A DNA stretch of 64,000 nt from Vescimonas coprocola (GCF_018408575.1 NZ_AP023418.1:1516415-1580414); one strand, 5' to 3'. Positions 1 to 8,080 are shown, counted from the first letter of the stretch. Numbers and translations are program-made. The notes: generated by a model not told the origin, from the sequence alone.

Positions 1-21
1 AAAGTGTCCGGGCTTGGACGC

Positions 22-52
22 AAAAAAGCTGCGGCACTGCCGCAGCTTTTTT
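22..52 (-). terminator. Intrinsic terminator at the end of the ICE relaxase region
   Basis: A near-perfect hairpin with arms AAGCTGCGG/CCGCAGCTT is flanked by A6 and T6 runs, so it can act on either strand. It lies directly downstream of the minus-strand stop at 51-53 and closes the long minus-strand ICE operon. Confidence 0.8.
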
Positions 53-150
53 AGATGATCTGTTCTACGGAGGAGAGCATCTGCACACTGATGTCCGCCA
101 GCTTTTGCGTGTCCACCTCATCAGGATGCTCCATCCAGTACGGCAATCCA
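51..150 (-). pseudogene. 3' end of an unidentified gene joined to the relaxase
   Basis: After the relaxase frame stops at 121, another minus-strand frame stays open to a TAA at 51-53 and ends in SVQMLSSVEQII immediately before the terminator. This looks like the natural 3' end of some gene, but it does not resemble the C-terminus expected of a MobA/MobL protein. The simplest reading is a deletion or recombination that joined a truncated relaxase to an unrelated tail out of frame. The exact junction cannot be fixed by eye and the parent gene is not recognised. Confidence 0.4.
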
Positions 151-984
151 ATCAAACAGGAGAGCGATTTTCTTCTTGATGTCCCGGATAACGGCATTGG
201 TTGCTCTGATCCAGCGGTTGAACTCGCCTTTCTCGGTGCGTATGCCTTTCTTCTCCATTGCCCGGACGGTTGCGCCCTCATGGACGGTGGGAAGAAGCTC
301 CACGCCCTGACGCTCATAGCTTCGGTGGTCGATACGAACATCAAGCCCTTTCTCCGCAAACTTGGCGTTGCATAGTTCCGCCCATGTCTGCCGCCAATGT
401 TCCAGCGTTTCGGGACTGCCCCAGTCGGTAGTGGGAACGGCATTGAAAACATACTCGCCGTTCTGGTCTCTGATACGATTTCCGTCCTCGTCCAGCTCGT
501 ACACTCGTCGTTGCTTTAGCCCCCATTTACCGTCCTGCTCGATGGGGCGGATGGGACAAAGCACATGGAAGTGTGGGTTTGGTATGCCGCCGTCCTCCCG
601 GTCTGGCTGGTGTACGGCGAAGTCAACCACCATGCCACGGCTCACAAAGTTCTCCAATAAAAATCGCCTTGCAAGAGCGATGTTTTCCTCAAGGGAAAAT
701 TCATTCTGCAAGGCAATGTCAAAGCTGTATGCAAGCTGGGCGTTCTTTCCACGCTCGGCTTTTTCCACGGCGTTCCATAGGGTCTGGCGGTCTGCGTATT
801 CTGGCGGTGCATGGGACGGCAAGAGAATGTCAGAGCAGATCACGCCGCCCTTGCGGGTGTAGTCGCTGTATTCGCCGTAATACTCGCTATACAATCGCTC
901 CCCGGCACGGTAGGCGGCAGAAGCAATAGCGGACTGTCCTGCGCTTCGCTTAGTCTGCGTGACGCTCAGATGAAATAGTGCCAT
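121..984 (-). CDS. MobA/MobL (MobQ-type) relaxase, C-terminally truncated
   Basis: Relaxases of this family nick oriT, attach to the 5' end and lead the DNA strand into the recipient. The N-terminus has the family pattern: an early conserved tyrosine in SAAYRAG near residue 25 and a metal-binding HxH in NPHFHVLCP, followed by a WAxLCNAKFAEKGL-type segment. The ATG at 984 has AAAGGAG upstream and overlaps the preceding DUF3847 gene by 35 bp. Homologues usually continue well beyond this point. Here the protein stops at 287 residues, shortly after RDIKKKIALLFDWIA, and the reading continues in another frame with an unrelated tail. The catalytic domain is intact but the C-terminal region is missing, so function is uncertain. 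Confidence 0.85.
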   Translation of the reverse strand: MALFHLSVTQTKRSAGQSAIASAAYRAGERLYSEYYGEYSDYTRKGGVICSDILLPSHAPPEYADRQTLWNAVEKAERGKNAQLAYSFDIALQNEFSLEENIALARRFLLENFVSRGMVVDFAVHQPDREDGGIPNPHFHVLCPIRPIEQDGKWGLKQRRVYELDEDGNRIRDQNGEYVFNAVPTTDWGSPETLEHWRQTWAELCNAKFAEKGLDVRIDHRSYERQGVELLPTVHEGATVRAMEKKGIRTEKGEFNRWIRATNAVIRDIKKKIALLFDWIAVLDGAS

Positions 985-1309
985 CGGCTTTCAACTCCTT
1001 TTCTCTGTTCGCTTGGTTGGTGTGAGTAATCGCCATGTGACGGACGGCTCGCTGGACTTCGGACAGAGAAAAGATGTACTCCATCAGCTCTGTCATTTCG
1101 GTGCGTGTGAGATCTTTGACCTCCGGGGCAAGGCTCTCAATCGTGCCGCCCAGATTGCAAAGACGATGGGTGCGTTTCTGCCTTTCGCCTTTCTCCAGAT
1201 ATTTCTTTCTGTTCTCAAGACGGTTGAGCTTGTGCTTCTCCTGTGCAAGCTGCGTCTCGGCTCGTTCCTTTTCGGCTCGGAGCTGTTCAAGGGTTTTCGG
1301 TTTTGTCAT
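950..1309 (-). CDS. DUF3847 family small coiled-coil protein
   Basis: This 119-residue protein is strongly charged and helical (EQLRAEKERAETQLAQEKHK near the start) and matches the DUF3847 proteins that normally sit immediately upstream of MobA/MobL relaxases in Clostridial mobile elements. The start is taken as the ATG at 1309 because AGGAGG lies about 9 bases upstream. A longer reading to 1357 has no better site. Its 3' end overlaps the relaxase start, which suggests translational coupling. Its function is unknown. By position it may be an accessory factor of the relaxosome. Confidence 0.8.
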   Translation of the reverse strand: MTKPKTLEQLRAEKERAETQLAQEKHKLNRLENRKKYLEKGERQKRTHRLCNLGGTIESLAPEVKDLTRTEMTELMEYIFSLSEVQRAVRHMAITHTNQANREKELKADGTISSERHAD

Positions 1310-1353
1310 TGTGATTGACCTCCTTTTTTGATTTTTGGGATAAAAAAAGACCG

Positions 1354-1585
1354 TCAACTTTTCGCATAGTGCGACCAGTCAACGGTCAGTTTTTCGGTAT
1401 TCAGTTTTTCAAACTTGCTGGCGGCGAACAGCATTTTATGCTGTTTGCGGACGGCAAGTCCACAAGGGATAGCCGCTTTAGCGGCGCAAGGGGGTGTAGC
1501 CACCTTGACGGAACGAAGTGACGCAACATTCTCGGTCAAGCAGTTTTCTTCTGCTGACGGAGAATGAAGCTCCGCAGGACGCACG
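1354..1585. other. Non-coding region with hairpins next to oriT
   Basis: Between DUF3847 and the next gene lie about 330 bases without a convincing gene. The region holds small perfect hairpins (AACAGCAT-TTT-ATGCTGTT near 1429-1447 and GCCGC-TTTA-GCGGC near 1472-1485). A 76-codon minus-strand open frame crosses it, but it has no good ribosome site and runs through the hairpins. The stretch is better read as structured DNA of the transfer origin. Confidence 0.5.
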
Positions 1586-1621
1586 ATACTCCCGATAGGA
1601 GAGTATAGAAGTGCGCCCTTA
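1586..1621 (+). other. oriT: Candidate oriT (RSF1010/R1162-like nic region)
   Basis: An imperfect inverted repeat (ATACTCCC, loop GATA, GGAGAGTAT; 1586-1606) is followed two bases later by AAGTGCGCCCTTA at 1609-1621. The core AAGTGCGCCCT closely matches the nic consensus known for the RSF1010/R1162 MobQ oriT family, where an inverted repeat also precedes the nick. The nearby relaxase gene is of the matching MobA/MobL family. By analogy, nicking would fall on the plus strand near 1616, so the rest of the ICE would enter the recipient first and the relaxase gene last. Confidence 0.7.
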
Positions 1622-1638
1622 GAGTTCTAAGGGTATTT

Positions 1639-3171
1639 TTAGATAATTGGGAATGTTTCTTTGTCAAACTGCGTAACATTGAACACGATACGCCACTCGA
1701 CATCATCACCAACCGGTTCAAAGTGCAGAGCAGAACAAGCAGCATGAAGTTTTTCTTGTGAATTTGTTCCATATATAACTGCTGTCGGACCATCTGCACC
1801 ACCAATAACACCAACAACAAAACAGGAACTACTGCCAACTGGACGGAACGAATGATCGTCTGGTGTAACTTCTATCGGTCTATCGCCTTCATCACAGTCA
1901 AAAACCGAAATGTTCTCCATCGGTTCAGGGGTAAGTGTATAACTCATGGCAATATAATGTGTCGGATAAATCCAGCGATCAGAACCAAAACTATTTTGAG
2001 GAACTGTCTGCTGTTCTATTTCCTGCACGGTCAGTGTATGGGTTATTCCGCTAACAGGATGGGAAAACATAAATGAATCTCCGGGTGCGTGAACTTTGAA
2101 ATGTGAGCCTGGAACTTGTCCTGGTTGCTGCTCCATTGTAAGAAAAAGTTTATTGATTTCAGGGTGATGCTTGGTTCCCCAAGGAAATACGTCTCTGCAT
2201 ATGACCCAGCCATAAGTACTATCCAGCCCATAATGGTCGATTGCCCATTTTGCTTCCAACTCATTGATAACGCCATCTGGCAGACAAGGATTAAAGCTCA
2301 CAGCGCAGCCATGGGTTGTCTGTAATATTTTCTCGTTTAACTTCAAGCAAGGTTTGAAGTTAAAACAAAGTGGGTTTTCCCATTCCATCTGCATCTGTTG
2401 CTCACGGGTAAAATTTTCACATGAGTCATTTTCCCAGTCCAGATTCCATTTTTTCATGAAGTCACGGATGCTTTCTGAATCAACTCGCATACAAAAATCA
2501 ACGACAAGTCCTTTGCTACATGAATAAGCTGCCGGAATTACCCAATGATATCCAGCCCAATCGAATTGTTTATCCAGCTTGATCTCTTTTCCGGCACGGT
2601 CTTTACCTCGATGTCCCCAGAAATCTCCATCAAAATAGACCTTCCATTCAGGGGCAACCAATTCTGCTTCTGAAGTCATATCATTATCGTAATAATCTTC
2701 TGTGTATTTAATCTGACTGTAATCAAAGGAAGATTGCAGGTTTTTGATATATGTCCACGGTTGTTCCATAGGCAACAAATTCATCTTCTCTGAAATTTCC
2801 GATAAAGTTTGCTGTTGTTCCTGGGTTGTAGGGTTTTCATTGAGAAAGGCTTCAAACTGTGCTTCGTTCCACATCCACGCTTGTTCCACTGCCGCCACAT
2901 CACCACAAGCCAGTATAAGCCGCAGAAAGTCGGTAAAATTTTCAGCTACTGGATGAACATAATCAGGAGAAGTATTCATGGGGCTGACAGAGAAAACCAT
3001 CTCTCCAAATCCACGAATGAAACAGAAGTGGATACCATCTATCCCTGCCCATCCAAAAACCGATGCCCCTTTTGGGGTACAAAAATAATTTGTATTATCC
3101 TCACGGAGTTCAACTCCCACAGGACTTAAATCGACACCCCGCTGTAAAAATTTTTTCAAAATTCTATTCAT
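1639..3171 (-). CDS. Conserved hypothetical protein with a GGADGPT motif
   Basis: A 510-residue soluble protein without signal peptide or membrane segments. The N-terminal part (GWAGIDGIHFCFIRGFGEMV...) and a following helical region resemble stand-alone Clostridial hypothetical proteins and are faintly like SUKH/SMI1-type domains. The middle is rich in Trp and aromatic residues. Near residues 455-465 it carries VIGGADGPTAVIYG, the short signature otherwise known from the beta subunit of sodium-pumping decarboxylases, although the transmembrane fold of that family is absent. The ATG at 3171 is preferred because GGGGGGAT lies 5-10 bases upstream. It is flanked by terminators, so it may be separately transcribed. 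Its function is unknown. Confidence 0.6.
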   Translation of the reverse strand: MNRILKKFLQRGVDLSPVGVELREDNTNYFCTPKGASVFGWAGIDGIHFCFIRGFGEMVFSVSPMNTSPDYVHPVAENFTDFLRLILACGDVAAVEQAWMWNEAQFEAFLNENPTTQEQQQTLSEISEKMNLLPMEQPWTYIKNLQSSFDYSQIKYTEDYYDNDMTSEAELVAPEWKVYFDGDFWGHRGKDRAGKEIKLDKQFDWAGYHWVIPAAYSCSKGLVVDFCMRVDSESIRDFMKKWNLDWENDSCENFTREQQMQMEWENPLCFNFKPCLKLNEKILQTTHGCAVSFNPCLPDGVINELEAKWAIDHYGLDSTYGWVICRDVFPWGTKHHPEINKLFLTMEQQPGQVPGSHFKVHAPGDSFMFSHPVSGITHTLTVQEIEQQTVPQNSFGSDRWIYPTHYIAMSYTLTPEPMENISVFDCDEGDRPIEVTPDDHSFRPVGSSSCFVVGVIGGADGPTAVIYGTNSQEKLHAACSALHFEPVGDDVEWRIVFNVTQFDKETFPII

Positions 3172-3265
3172 TAAGCATCCCCCCATAAAATTAGTGCTAT
3201 CACGCTCTTTATTGTAGTAAATTTTATCACAAGAGTGTGAATAAATCTACTGGCGAATGCTGAAA

Positions 3266-3296
3266 CCGCCCGAACAGTTTCTTTCTGCTCAGGCGG
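3266..3296 (-). terminator. Probable bidirectional terminator
   Basis: A 12-bp imperfect hairpin (CCGCCCGAACAG / CTGCTCAGGCGG, loop TTTCTTT) sits 7 bp after the stop of the DUF6809-like gene, with short pyrimidine runs on both sides. Confidence 0.5.
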
Positions 3297-3302
3297 CTTT
3301 CT

Positions 3303-3587
3303 TCATCTATTTTTCTTTCTTCTGCTGCACTTGTTCATGGGCTTCCTGCTGAACATCAGCCCAGCGGAAAAGCCATACTTGAAGTGACTTTCACTTTCTT
3401 CACATTGGGCGATTGCTGTCTGCGCCCGGAGTTCCTGCACCAGCTCATAGTCCTCTTTGCTGAGCCGCTGGGACAACTGCTCCATGAGCTTTTCACAGGC
3501 TATGACTGCCTTTCGGTATTCCGGTGATGTAGGTACAACTGTCTCGCAGGGATAAAACTCCCCATTATACATGGCTTCCAAAATCAT
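3303..3587 (-). CDS. DUF6809-like small protein
   Basis: A 94-residue protein beginning MILEAMYNGEFYPCE, with a central two-helix region (KLMEQLSQRLSKEDYELVQEL) and the pattern FKYGFSAGLM near the end. This resembles the small Clostridial proteins grouped as DUF6809. A GAGAGAGGT ribosome site precedes the ATG. It lies 13 bp after the TetR-type regulator on the same strand and is probably co-transcribed with it. The last 12 residues are basic. Its role is unknown. Confidence 0.6.
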   Translation of the reverse strand: MILEAMYNGEFYPCETVVPTSPEYRKAVIACEKLMEQLSQRLSKEDYELVQELRAQTAIAQCEESESHFKYGFSAGLMFSRKPMNKCSRRKKNR

Positions 3588-3600
3588 AGCTTTACCTCTC

Positions 3601-4386
3601 TCAACAGTAGATTAGTTCCGTCTTGATGATTTCCTCTGCCCGGCAGCGGATGGAGTTCATTGACTGCACCCATAACATCTGATTTTCCGCTTTCATGGCT
3701 TCGGTCACGCCCTCGGCTTTCATCATCTGCCGGATAATCAAGTCCAGCCTGTCTGCCGCCTGCTCGTTCAGATCGGCAACGACGGTGTGGAGGCTGCCGG
3801 ACAAAATTAGCTCGTTGTAAAGCATGGGACGGTGCAATTTCAGATAGGACTGGTGCAAGCGTCCCCAATGCCCAATAGGTCGGCGTTCCTCCGGCAGCTT
3901 CAAGTCCGGCACATAGTAGTCGCCCACCAACACATAGGTATACGCACCAATAACTGCCGAGGCGATGACTTCCATGATAAGCCCGCGGTTTGGCACAGCA
4001 TCTTTCTCTGGGAACCGGAGCCTGAAGTGATATTTGATGGCATCCTTCCATTTGGCGATATAGGCAAGATTCGGCTGTGCCACCAGAAAGGCATAGTTTT
4101 CCTCCCAATGGGACTTGATATAGTCCAATGTCTGAGCGAAGAACACATTCAGATTCATCTCCACAAAACTGCCTCCGGCGGTTGCTTTTGCAATTTTTAG
4201 AATGCCACCAATCAACTCGTCCTCGATTTCCGCTTTCAGCGTACCGAGATTGTCATAGTATTCATAAAATGTTGTCCGAGCTACCGGTGTCTGCACACAC
4301 AGCTCCTTAACATTCATTTGGTCATAGCTTTTTTTACGGTAGAGATCAATAAAAGTGGTTTGTATTGCTCGCTTTGTGCTGTTCAT
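3601..4386 (-). CDS. TetR/AcrR family transcriptional regulator
   Basis: A 261-residue regulator. The N-terminal HTH (AIQTTFIDLYRKKSYDQMNVK, then ARTTFYEYYDNLGTL, residues about 8-50) is typical of TetR proteins that begin a dimeric ligand-sensing fold. The remaining 200 residues form the helical sensor domain, longer than the common 190-210-residue total. It is followed closely by the DUF6809-like gene. No transporter or enzyme target is adjacent, so the ligand is unknown. The ribosome site is weak (GGAG about 14 bases before the ATG). Confidence 0.8.
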   Translation of the reverse strand: MNSTKRAIQTTFIDLYRKKSYDQMNVKELCVQTPVARTTFYEYYDNLGTLKAEIEDELIGGILKIAKATAGGSFVEMNLNVFFAQTLDYIKSHWEENYAFLVAQPNLAYIAKWKDAIKYHFRLRFPEKDAVPNRGLIMEVIASAVIGAYTYVLVGDYYVPDLKLPEERRPIGHWGRLHQSYLKLHRPMLYNELILSGSLHTVVADLNEQAADRLDLIIRQMMKAEGVTEAMKAENQMLWVQSMNSIRCRAEEIIKTELIYC

Positions 4387-4693
4387 AATATTCCGATTAT
4401 CTCCAGTTTAAAGTTCTGATTTTAGGATATTATAGCATACTTCTGCGAAGTTTTCTACTGCTTGCACAGGAATGACCCGGTGTGGGTTTTACTCATGCCG
4501 ATAATGGCTCATAGTTCGATTATCGGTAAACACGGAGTGCAAAGTAGAATAGCATAATAGCATAATAACATAACAACAGCCGGAATGGATCTGATCCATT
4601 CCGGCTGTCTTTCCCTTTTAACGATTTGAGTCTGAATGGCAGATTTTTGCCTCTGTCAGATAGCCGTGAGTTTCCGGATTAGTGTAAAGGCAC
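4387..4693. other. Intergenic region with a hairpin terminator at 4578-4606
   Basis: No gene is seen in these 307 bases. AGCCGGAATGGATC and its complement form a near-continuous 14-bp stem at 4578-4606, followed on the plus side by a pyrimidine-rich stretch and on the minus side by TGTTGTTATG. It most likely ends minus-strand transcription from the radical-SAM-like gene. Short AT-rich tandem elements (GCATAATA, ACATAA) precede it. Confidence 0.5.
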
Positions 4694-5659
4694 TTATACA
4701 CGCTTCGTGAACCTCCAATTCGTTTCCGGTCGCTTTGGACACCACTGCGGCGAAACTGCGGCATAGCGTCCTGGTATATGCCGTCCGCCGGAATCCTTAT
4801 CCTGACGAACAATTTTATAATGTCGGCAAGCTCTCCACAGTCCTCGTTTTCCTTGCCGCACCGAATAGCAATACTTGCATTCGCTGCAATGCGGCAGCGT
4901 CTTTTCTGCAGGGCGGTAAAGCAACGGCGGATATTCCTGTATGAGCGGAGCACGCCAAACATCCTTGAATAGTTTGCTTCCGATCATAAATACAGGGATG
5001 TTTCCTTTTCGTTCCATAACACTTTCAATCCAACTGCGTTTTAGTTTACCGTACCCGCCGAGTAGGATCCATTCCACATTTGGAATCTCCATTCTCTCTG
5101 CAAATAACCGCATTGGTTCAATGCAAAGAAATGTATGATACCCGTCAGCAGTAAACACATTGCCCCGCTCGGTCAGGCGAGTGCCATACCAGAAGTTATC
5201 CGTCGGCATCAGCACTCCTGTTTCAAGCAGTTCTTCATAACGGTTAGGATTCATCGTCAAAAACATATAATTGTGCCACGGTGCCTGCTTTGCCGCTTCA
5301 AACACCTGCAAGATCCACTCGGTCGGTATCCATTCGCCAAACAAGTCACCGGAATGGCAGACCCAAATATTTGCCGGCTTGATCTTCTGTATGACCTGCT
5401 GCAAACGGTACGGATGTAATGTGGGATAAAAACCTGTGGGTGCAGGAACAGATGAGCCGTTTTTGGCAAGCGGCGTTGTTATCACATACAGGCTGCGTTC
5501 TTCATCTATATGAATACGCTCATCGCTGAGATGAAAGCGTATATCCCCCTTGAAATGAGAAAGCCGCTTTCTGCTCTCGCAAAATGAGCAATCATTTCTG
5601 CATCCGGTAACCGGGTCCCAAGTGAAATCGCACCATTCAATATTACTTTTCTTCATCAT
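4694..5659 (-). CDS. DUF5131 (phage Gp37/Gp68-like) radical-SAM-type protein
   Basis: Members of this phage/mobile-element family contain a radical-SAM iron-sulfur signature. Here CRNDCSFC gives the CxxxCxxC arrangement at Cys20, Cys24 and Cys27, after the family opening NIEWCDFTWDPVTG. Further segments such as IWVCHSGDLFGEWIP and WILLGGYGK fit DUF5131. A second cysteine group (CSECKYCYS) near the C-terminus may bind another cluster or zinc. The ATG at 5659 is chosen, with AAAGGAG about 10 bases upstream; a TTG at 5665 is possible. The substrate is unknown. It neighbours a DNA methylase and a YkgJ-type cysteine-cluster protein. Confidence 0.75.
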   Translation of the reverse strand: MMKKSNIEWCDFTWDPVTGCRNDCSFCESRKRLSHFKGDIRFHLSDERIHIDEERSLYVITTPLAKNGSSVPAPTGFYPTLHPYRLQQVIQKIKPANIWVCHSGDLFGEWIPTEWILQVFEAAKQAPWHNYMFLTMNPNRYEELLETGVLMPTDNFWYGTRLTERGNVFTADGYHTFLCIEPMRLFAERMEIPNVEWILLGGYGKLKRSWIESVMERKGNIPVFMIGSKLFKDVWRAPLIQEYPPLLYRPAEKTLPHCSECKYCYSVRQGKRGLWRACRHYKIVRQDKDSGGRHIPGRYAAVSPQWCPKRPETNWRFTKRV

Positions 5660-5697
5660 GTGCAAGTCACTCCTTTCTTCAGAATATTCTGATTCTG

Positions 5698-6672
5698 TCA
5701 GGCCGCTTTATCCACAACCAGGACAACCGTATGTACACCGGTCATTTCAAATTTGGCACCGCATTCGTCAATGGAGTGGGTATGTTCTGACAGCCAATCA
5801 CGGAATTGCTCATACTTGCGTGTGCTTTTCCACTGAATACTGCTTGAACAGACCGCCACAAGACTGCCGCCGGGGCGAAGGAAGTCAAATGCCCTTTTAA
5901 TATGCTCACATTCTTCGCTGAACGGCGGATTCATCACAACAGCGTCATAGATCGGTGCTGTTTCAGCCGTCAACAAATCGTTTCCGATCACATTGTGCTT
6001 TTTCAGCTTCAGGATCTCGCAAAAGTCTGTCATACGCTCAATGCAGTCCACATGGTCCGTTACTTCCTTTGCGACGTCGGCAATGTTGCCGATCCCGGCC
6101 TCCGGCTCCAGCACACGGCTGTCTTTACGGACACCGGCCAGCGCCACAAGCTCTTTTGCCAGCTCCGGGGGCGTGAACTGAATATCTCCCTTTTGATACA
6201 TCTTCGCCCGATAAAGCATATCCCGTAAACGGATCGCATTCGGATCCGGCGGTATAACAGCCGATTGCAGGAGCGTATCAAAGCACTCGACCGCTGCGGC
6301 CAGTTCGTCGGTATCGGTGATGCCTGCCTTTTGCAAACGCTTCGTGCGGACATCATCGGGCTTGGGATACTGAAATTTGCAGTAGGGATTGTCCTTGCAA
6401 TATTTCTTAGAGGCAGAAAAACAGCGCATATCCTCATAAAAGGCAGCAACTGTCAGGTTCTGCTCAAGCAGCGTCAGCGTATCGGTTTCCGATTTCTGTT
6501 TCAAAAACTGCAATACCTGAATCTGCGAGTGATACATTTCCTTTTTTCTGTCTCGTTCCTGCTGTTCACGCTGGCGCTTCCATGTGTTTGTCAGATAATT
6601 CCCGCTGAGGGCGTCTATTTTGCCTTCCAGGGCAGTGATTTGGCGTTCAATCTTTTCTGTGATATTTGCCAT
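5698..6672 (-). CDS. N6-adenine-type DNA methyltransferase
   Basis: A 324-residue SAM-dependent methylase. A charged coiled-coil-like N-terminus (residues 1-60) precedes a methylase domain with the SAM-binding loop LEPEAGIG (188-195, the usual PxxGxG position) and the catalytic NPPF (248-251), diagnostic of amino-DNA methylases. FTPPELAKELV just before motif I matches the type I HsdM-like entry segment. No restriction subunit is adjacent, so it is probably an orphan methylase protecting the ICE or setting an epigenetic mark. The C-terminal target-recognition region is short. Confidence 0.75.
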   Translation of the reverse strand: MANITEKIERQITALEGKIDALSGNYLTNTWKRQREQQERDRKKEMYHSQIQVLQFLKQKSETDTLTLLEQNLTVAAFYEDMRCFSASKKYCKDNPYCKFQYPKPDDVRTKRLQKAGITDTDELAAAVECFDTLLQSAVIPPDPNAIRLRDMLYRAKMYQKGDIQFTPPELAKELVALAGVRKDSRVLEPEAGIGNIADVAKEVTDHVDCIERMTDFCEILKLKKHNVIGNDLLTAETAPIYDAVVMNPPFSEECEHIKRAFDFLRPGGSLVAVCSSSIQWKSTRKYEQFRDWLSEHTHSIDECGAKFEMTGVHTVVLVVDKAA

Positions 6673-6729
6673 TCTGTTCTTCCTTTCCTATGTATGGTCT
6701 TTGCTGATCGCAGCGATGCGGGTGATTTG

Positions 6730-7389
6730 CTAAGCCAGCTTTTCCAGCATTGCCTTCAAAAACAGCATATTGTCCCTGTACTGCGGCAGAAACGGCTGAT
6801 CAAAGTCGTAGGCCAGATAACGATACGCCACAATCAGCTGTTCGGCACGCTGAAAATTGTTTTCCGGCACACTTCGCAGCAGCTTGCCGAGCTCCGGCAA
6901 TATACGGCATTCGTCAAACCAGAAAGCCTCATCTTCATCGGACATATTTTTTCTTTGCCATTCCCGTGCAGTGACGGAGCCTAAGCCAAAGTGATGGGGC
7001 TGCTCCGTACACAAATACCACTTGATACGATGCTCCTCCGGGCAAGGCTCCGCCGTAAATGGGTACAGTCTGCAGGTGTGCGGGCGCACGGAATAGATCG
7101 TACACCGATCATCCCGCAGCATACCGCACATACCGCTGTCATTGACTGTTCTCAGCACGAATACATGGAAGCCGGGAGATAGTTCCTTCAGCTCAGCCAT
7201 ATTCCAAAGAATATCATCGGCAGAATCGGTGCAGCCGTTTTTCTGCTTATCCCGAACAATGCGGTAAGCATCCAACGGCTCCAGCACGATACTGTCCCGT
7301 ACATTTTTGCAGCAGACGCCGCAAGCACGGCACTTGAATGCGATTGGCTGGCGATTCGTGACCAGCACGGCATTTCTAAAAAGCTGCAC
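6730..7389 (-). CDS. YkgJ family cysteine-cluster protein
   Basis: The N-terminus has CRACGVCC (Cys20, 23, 26, 27), followed by CGMLRDDRCTIYSVRPHTCRLYP. Together these make the CxxCxxCC...C...RPxxC pattern of the YkgJ family, which probably binds iron-sulfur or zinc. The start is a GTG at 7389 sharing one base with the stop of the upstream HTH gene, with GGAGGG in front, so translation is coupled. The biochemical role is unknown. Its place beside a radical-SAM-like protein suggests shared metal chemistry. Confidence 0.75.
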   Translation of the reverse strand: MQLFRNAVLVTNRQPIAFKCRACGVCCKNVRDSIVLEPLDAYRIVRDKQKNGCTDSADDILWNMAELKELSPGFHVFVLRTVNDSGMCGMLRDDRCTIYSVRPHTCRLYPFTAEPCPEEHRIKWYLCTEQPHHFGLGSVTAREWQRKNMSDEDEAFWFDECRILPELGKLLRSVPENNFQRAEQLIVAYRYLAYDFDQPFLPQYRDNMLFLKAMLEKLA

Positions 7390-7613
7390 TACGCAACCCT
7401 CCGTTCGTTCAATACATACGGTTGCGGCTTCATCAGCTCCGCACCGCCATAAAAACGATCCGCAAAATATTTCTTGCTGACCTTTCCCGATACGGTAATA
7501 TAGCCTTTGTTTTCAAGTTCCTGATTCAGCCGTTTAATGATTCGATACGCTGTTGAGCGGGAAACGCCAATCGCTTCAGCCACCTGGTCAGCGGTAAGAA
7601 ATTGTATTGCCAT
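7389..7613 (-). CDS. Small HTH DNA-binding protein
   Basis: A 74-residue protein, nearly all of it a helix-turn-helix: FLTADQVAEAIGVSRSTAYR (residues 5-24) is a clear recognition unit, followed by a wing-like GYITVSGKVSKKYFADRFYG. This resembles small ICE regulators or excisionase-type proteins. AGGAGG precedes the ATG, which abuts the stop of the upstream gene. It probably regulates ICE genes or excision. Confidence 0.7.
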   Translation of the reverse strand: MAIQFLTADQVAEAIGVSRSTAYRIIKRLNQELENKGYITVSGKVSKKYFADRFYGGAELMKPQPYVLNERRVA

Positions 7614-7790
7614 TTAATCATCCTCCTTTTTTCGTTTCCAATTAGTGGAGTCGCCTGCACAGTTGAAATTCTCTTTTATTTCCGCAGTCAGTTCATTTGA
7701 ACGACCGGTTTGGATATAGCGCACGAATATGCTCATAGAGCGTTTCAAACAGGTGCTTTTTACAGCGCAGTTTACGCAGCTTCGTTCCAT
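7614..7790 (-). CDS. Small cysteine-containing hypothetical protein
   Basis: A 58-residue protein starting MERSCVNCAVKSTC, with three cysteines in CxxC...C spacing that may bind a metal. The ATG at 7790 is preferred over an upstream extension because AGGAGG lies about 8 bases before it. It lies inside the tight minus-strand gene series. No function is recognised. Confidence 0.55.
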   Translation of the reverse strand: MERSCVNCAVKSTCLKRSMSIFVRYIQTGRSNELTAEIKENFNCAGDSTNWKRKKEDD

Positions 7791-7849
7791 AAAACATTCC
7801 TCCTGTAAACAGGGACACCGCAGCAAACCGCTACGATGTCCCAAAAATC

Positions 7850-8080
7850 TTATGCACACATTTTTAGAAAGGTCGGGAGCGTTACACGGGCAGGAACCGG
7901 TTGAAGGCGCACCTTATAAACCGAGTTCAATGTCTCAAAGCAGGCGTAATCCGTTCTTTCTTCCATAATCTCAACGACAAGCGAAGTATAGATGAGTCTG
8001 TTGTCGGTTAAAATAACGGCTCGGTAGCCTTCCTCCAGCGGAAACACGATCCGACCGTTTATGCTCACTTCTTTTTTCAT
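7850..8080 (-). CDS. Hypothetical ICE protein
   Basis: A 76-residue beta-rich protein beginning MKKEVSINGRIVFPLEEGYRA. The start at 8080 is set by AGGAGG about 9 bases upstream. It resembles small uncharacterised proteins that recur in the accessory block of Clostridial ICEs. No motif indicates a function. Confidence 0.55.
   Translation of the reverse strand: MKKEVSINGRIVFPLEEGYRAVILTDNRLIYTSLVVEIMEERTDYACFETLNSVYKVRLQPVPARVTLPTFLKMCA

Noticed and set aside
1354-1584. A 76-codon minus-strand open frame next to oriT
   Set aside because: No good ribosome site, and it runs through hairpins of the probable transfer origin. Better explained as structured non-coding DNA.
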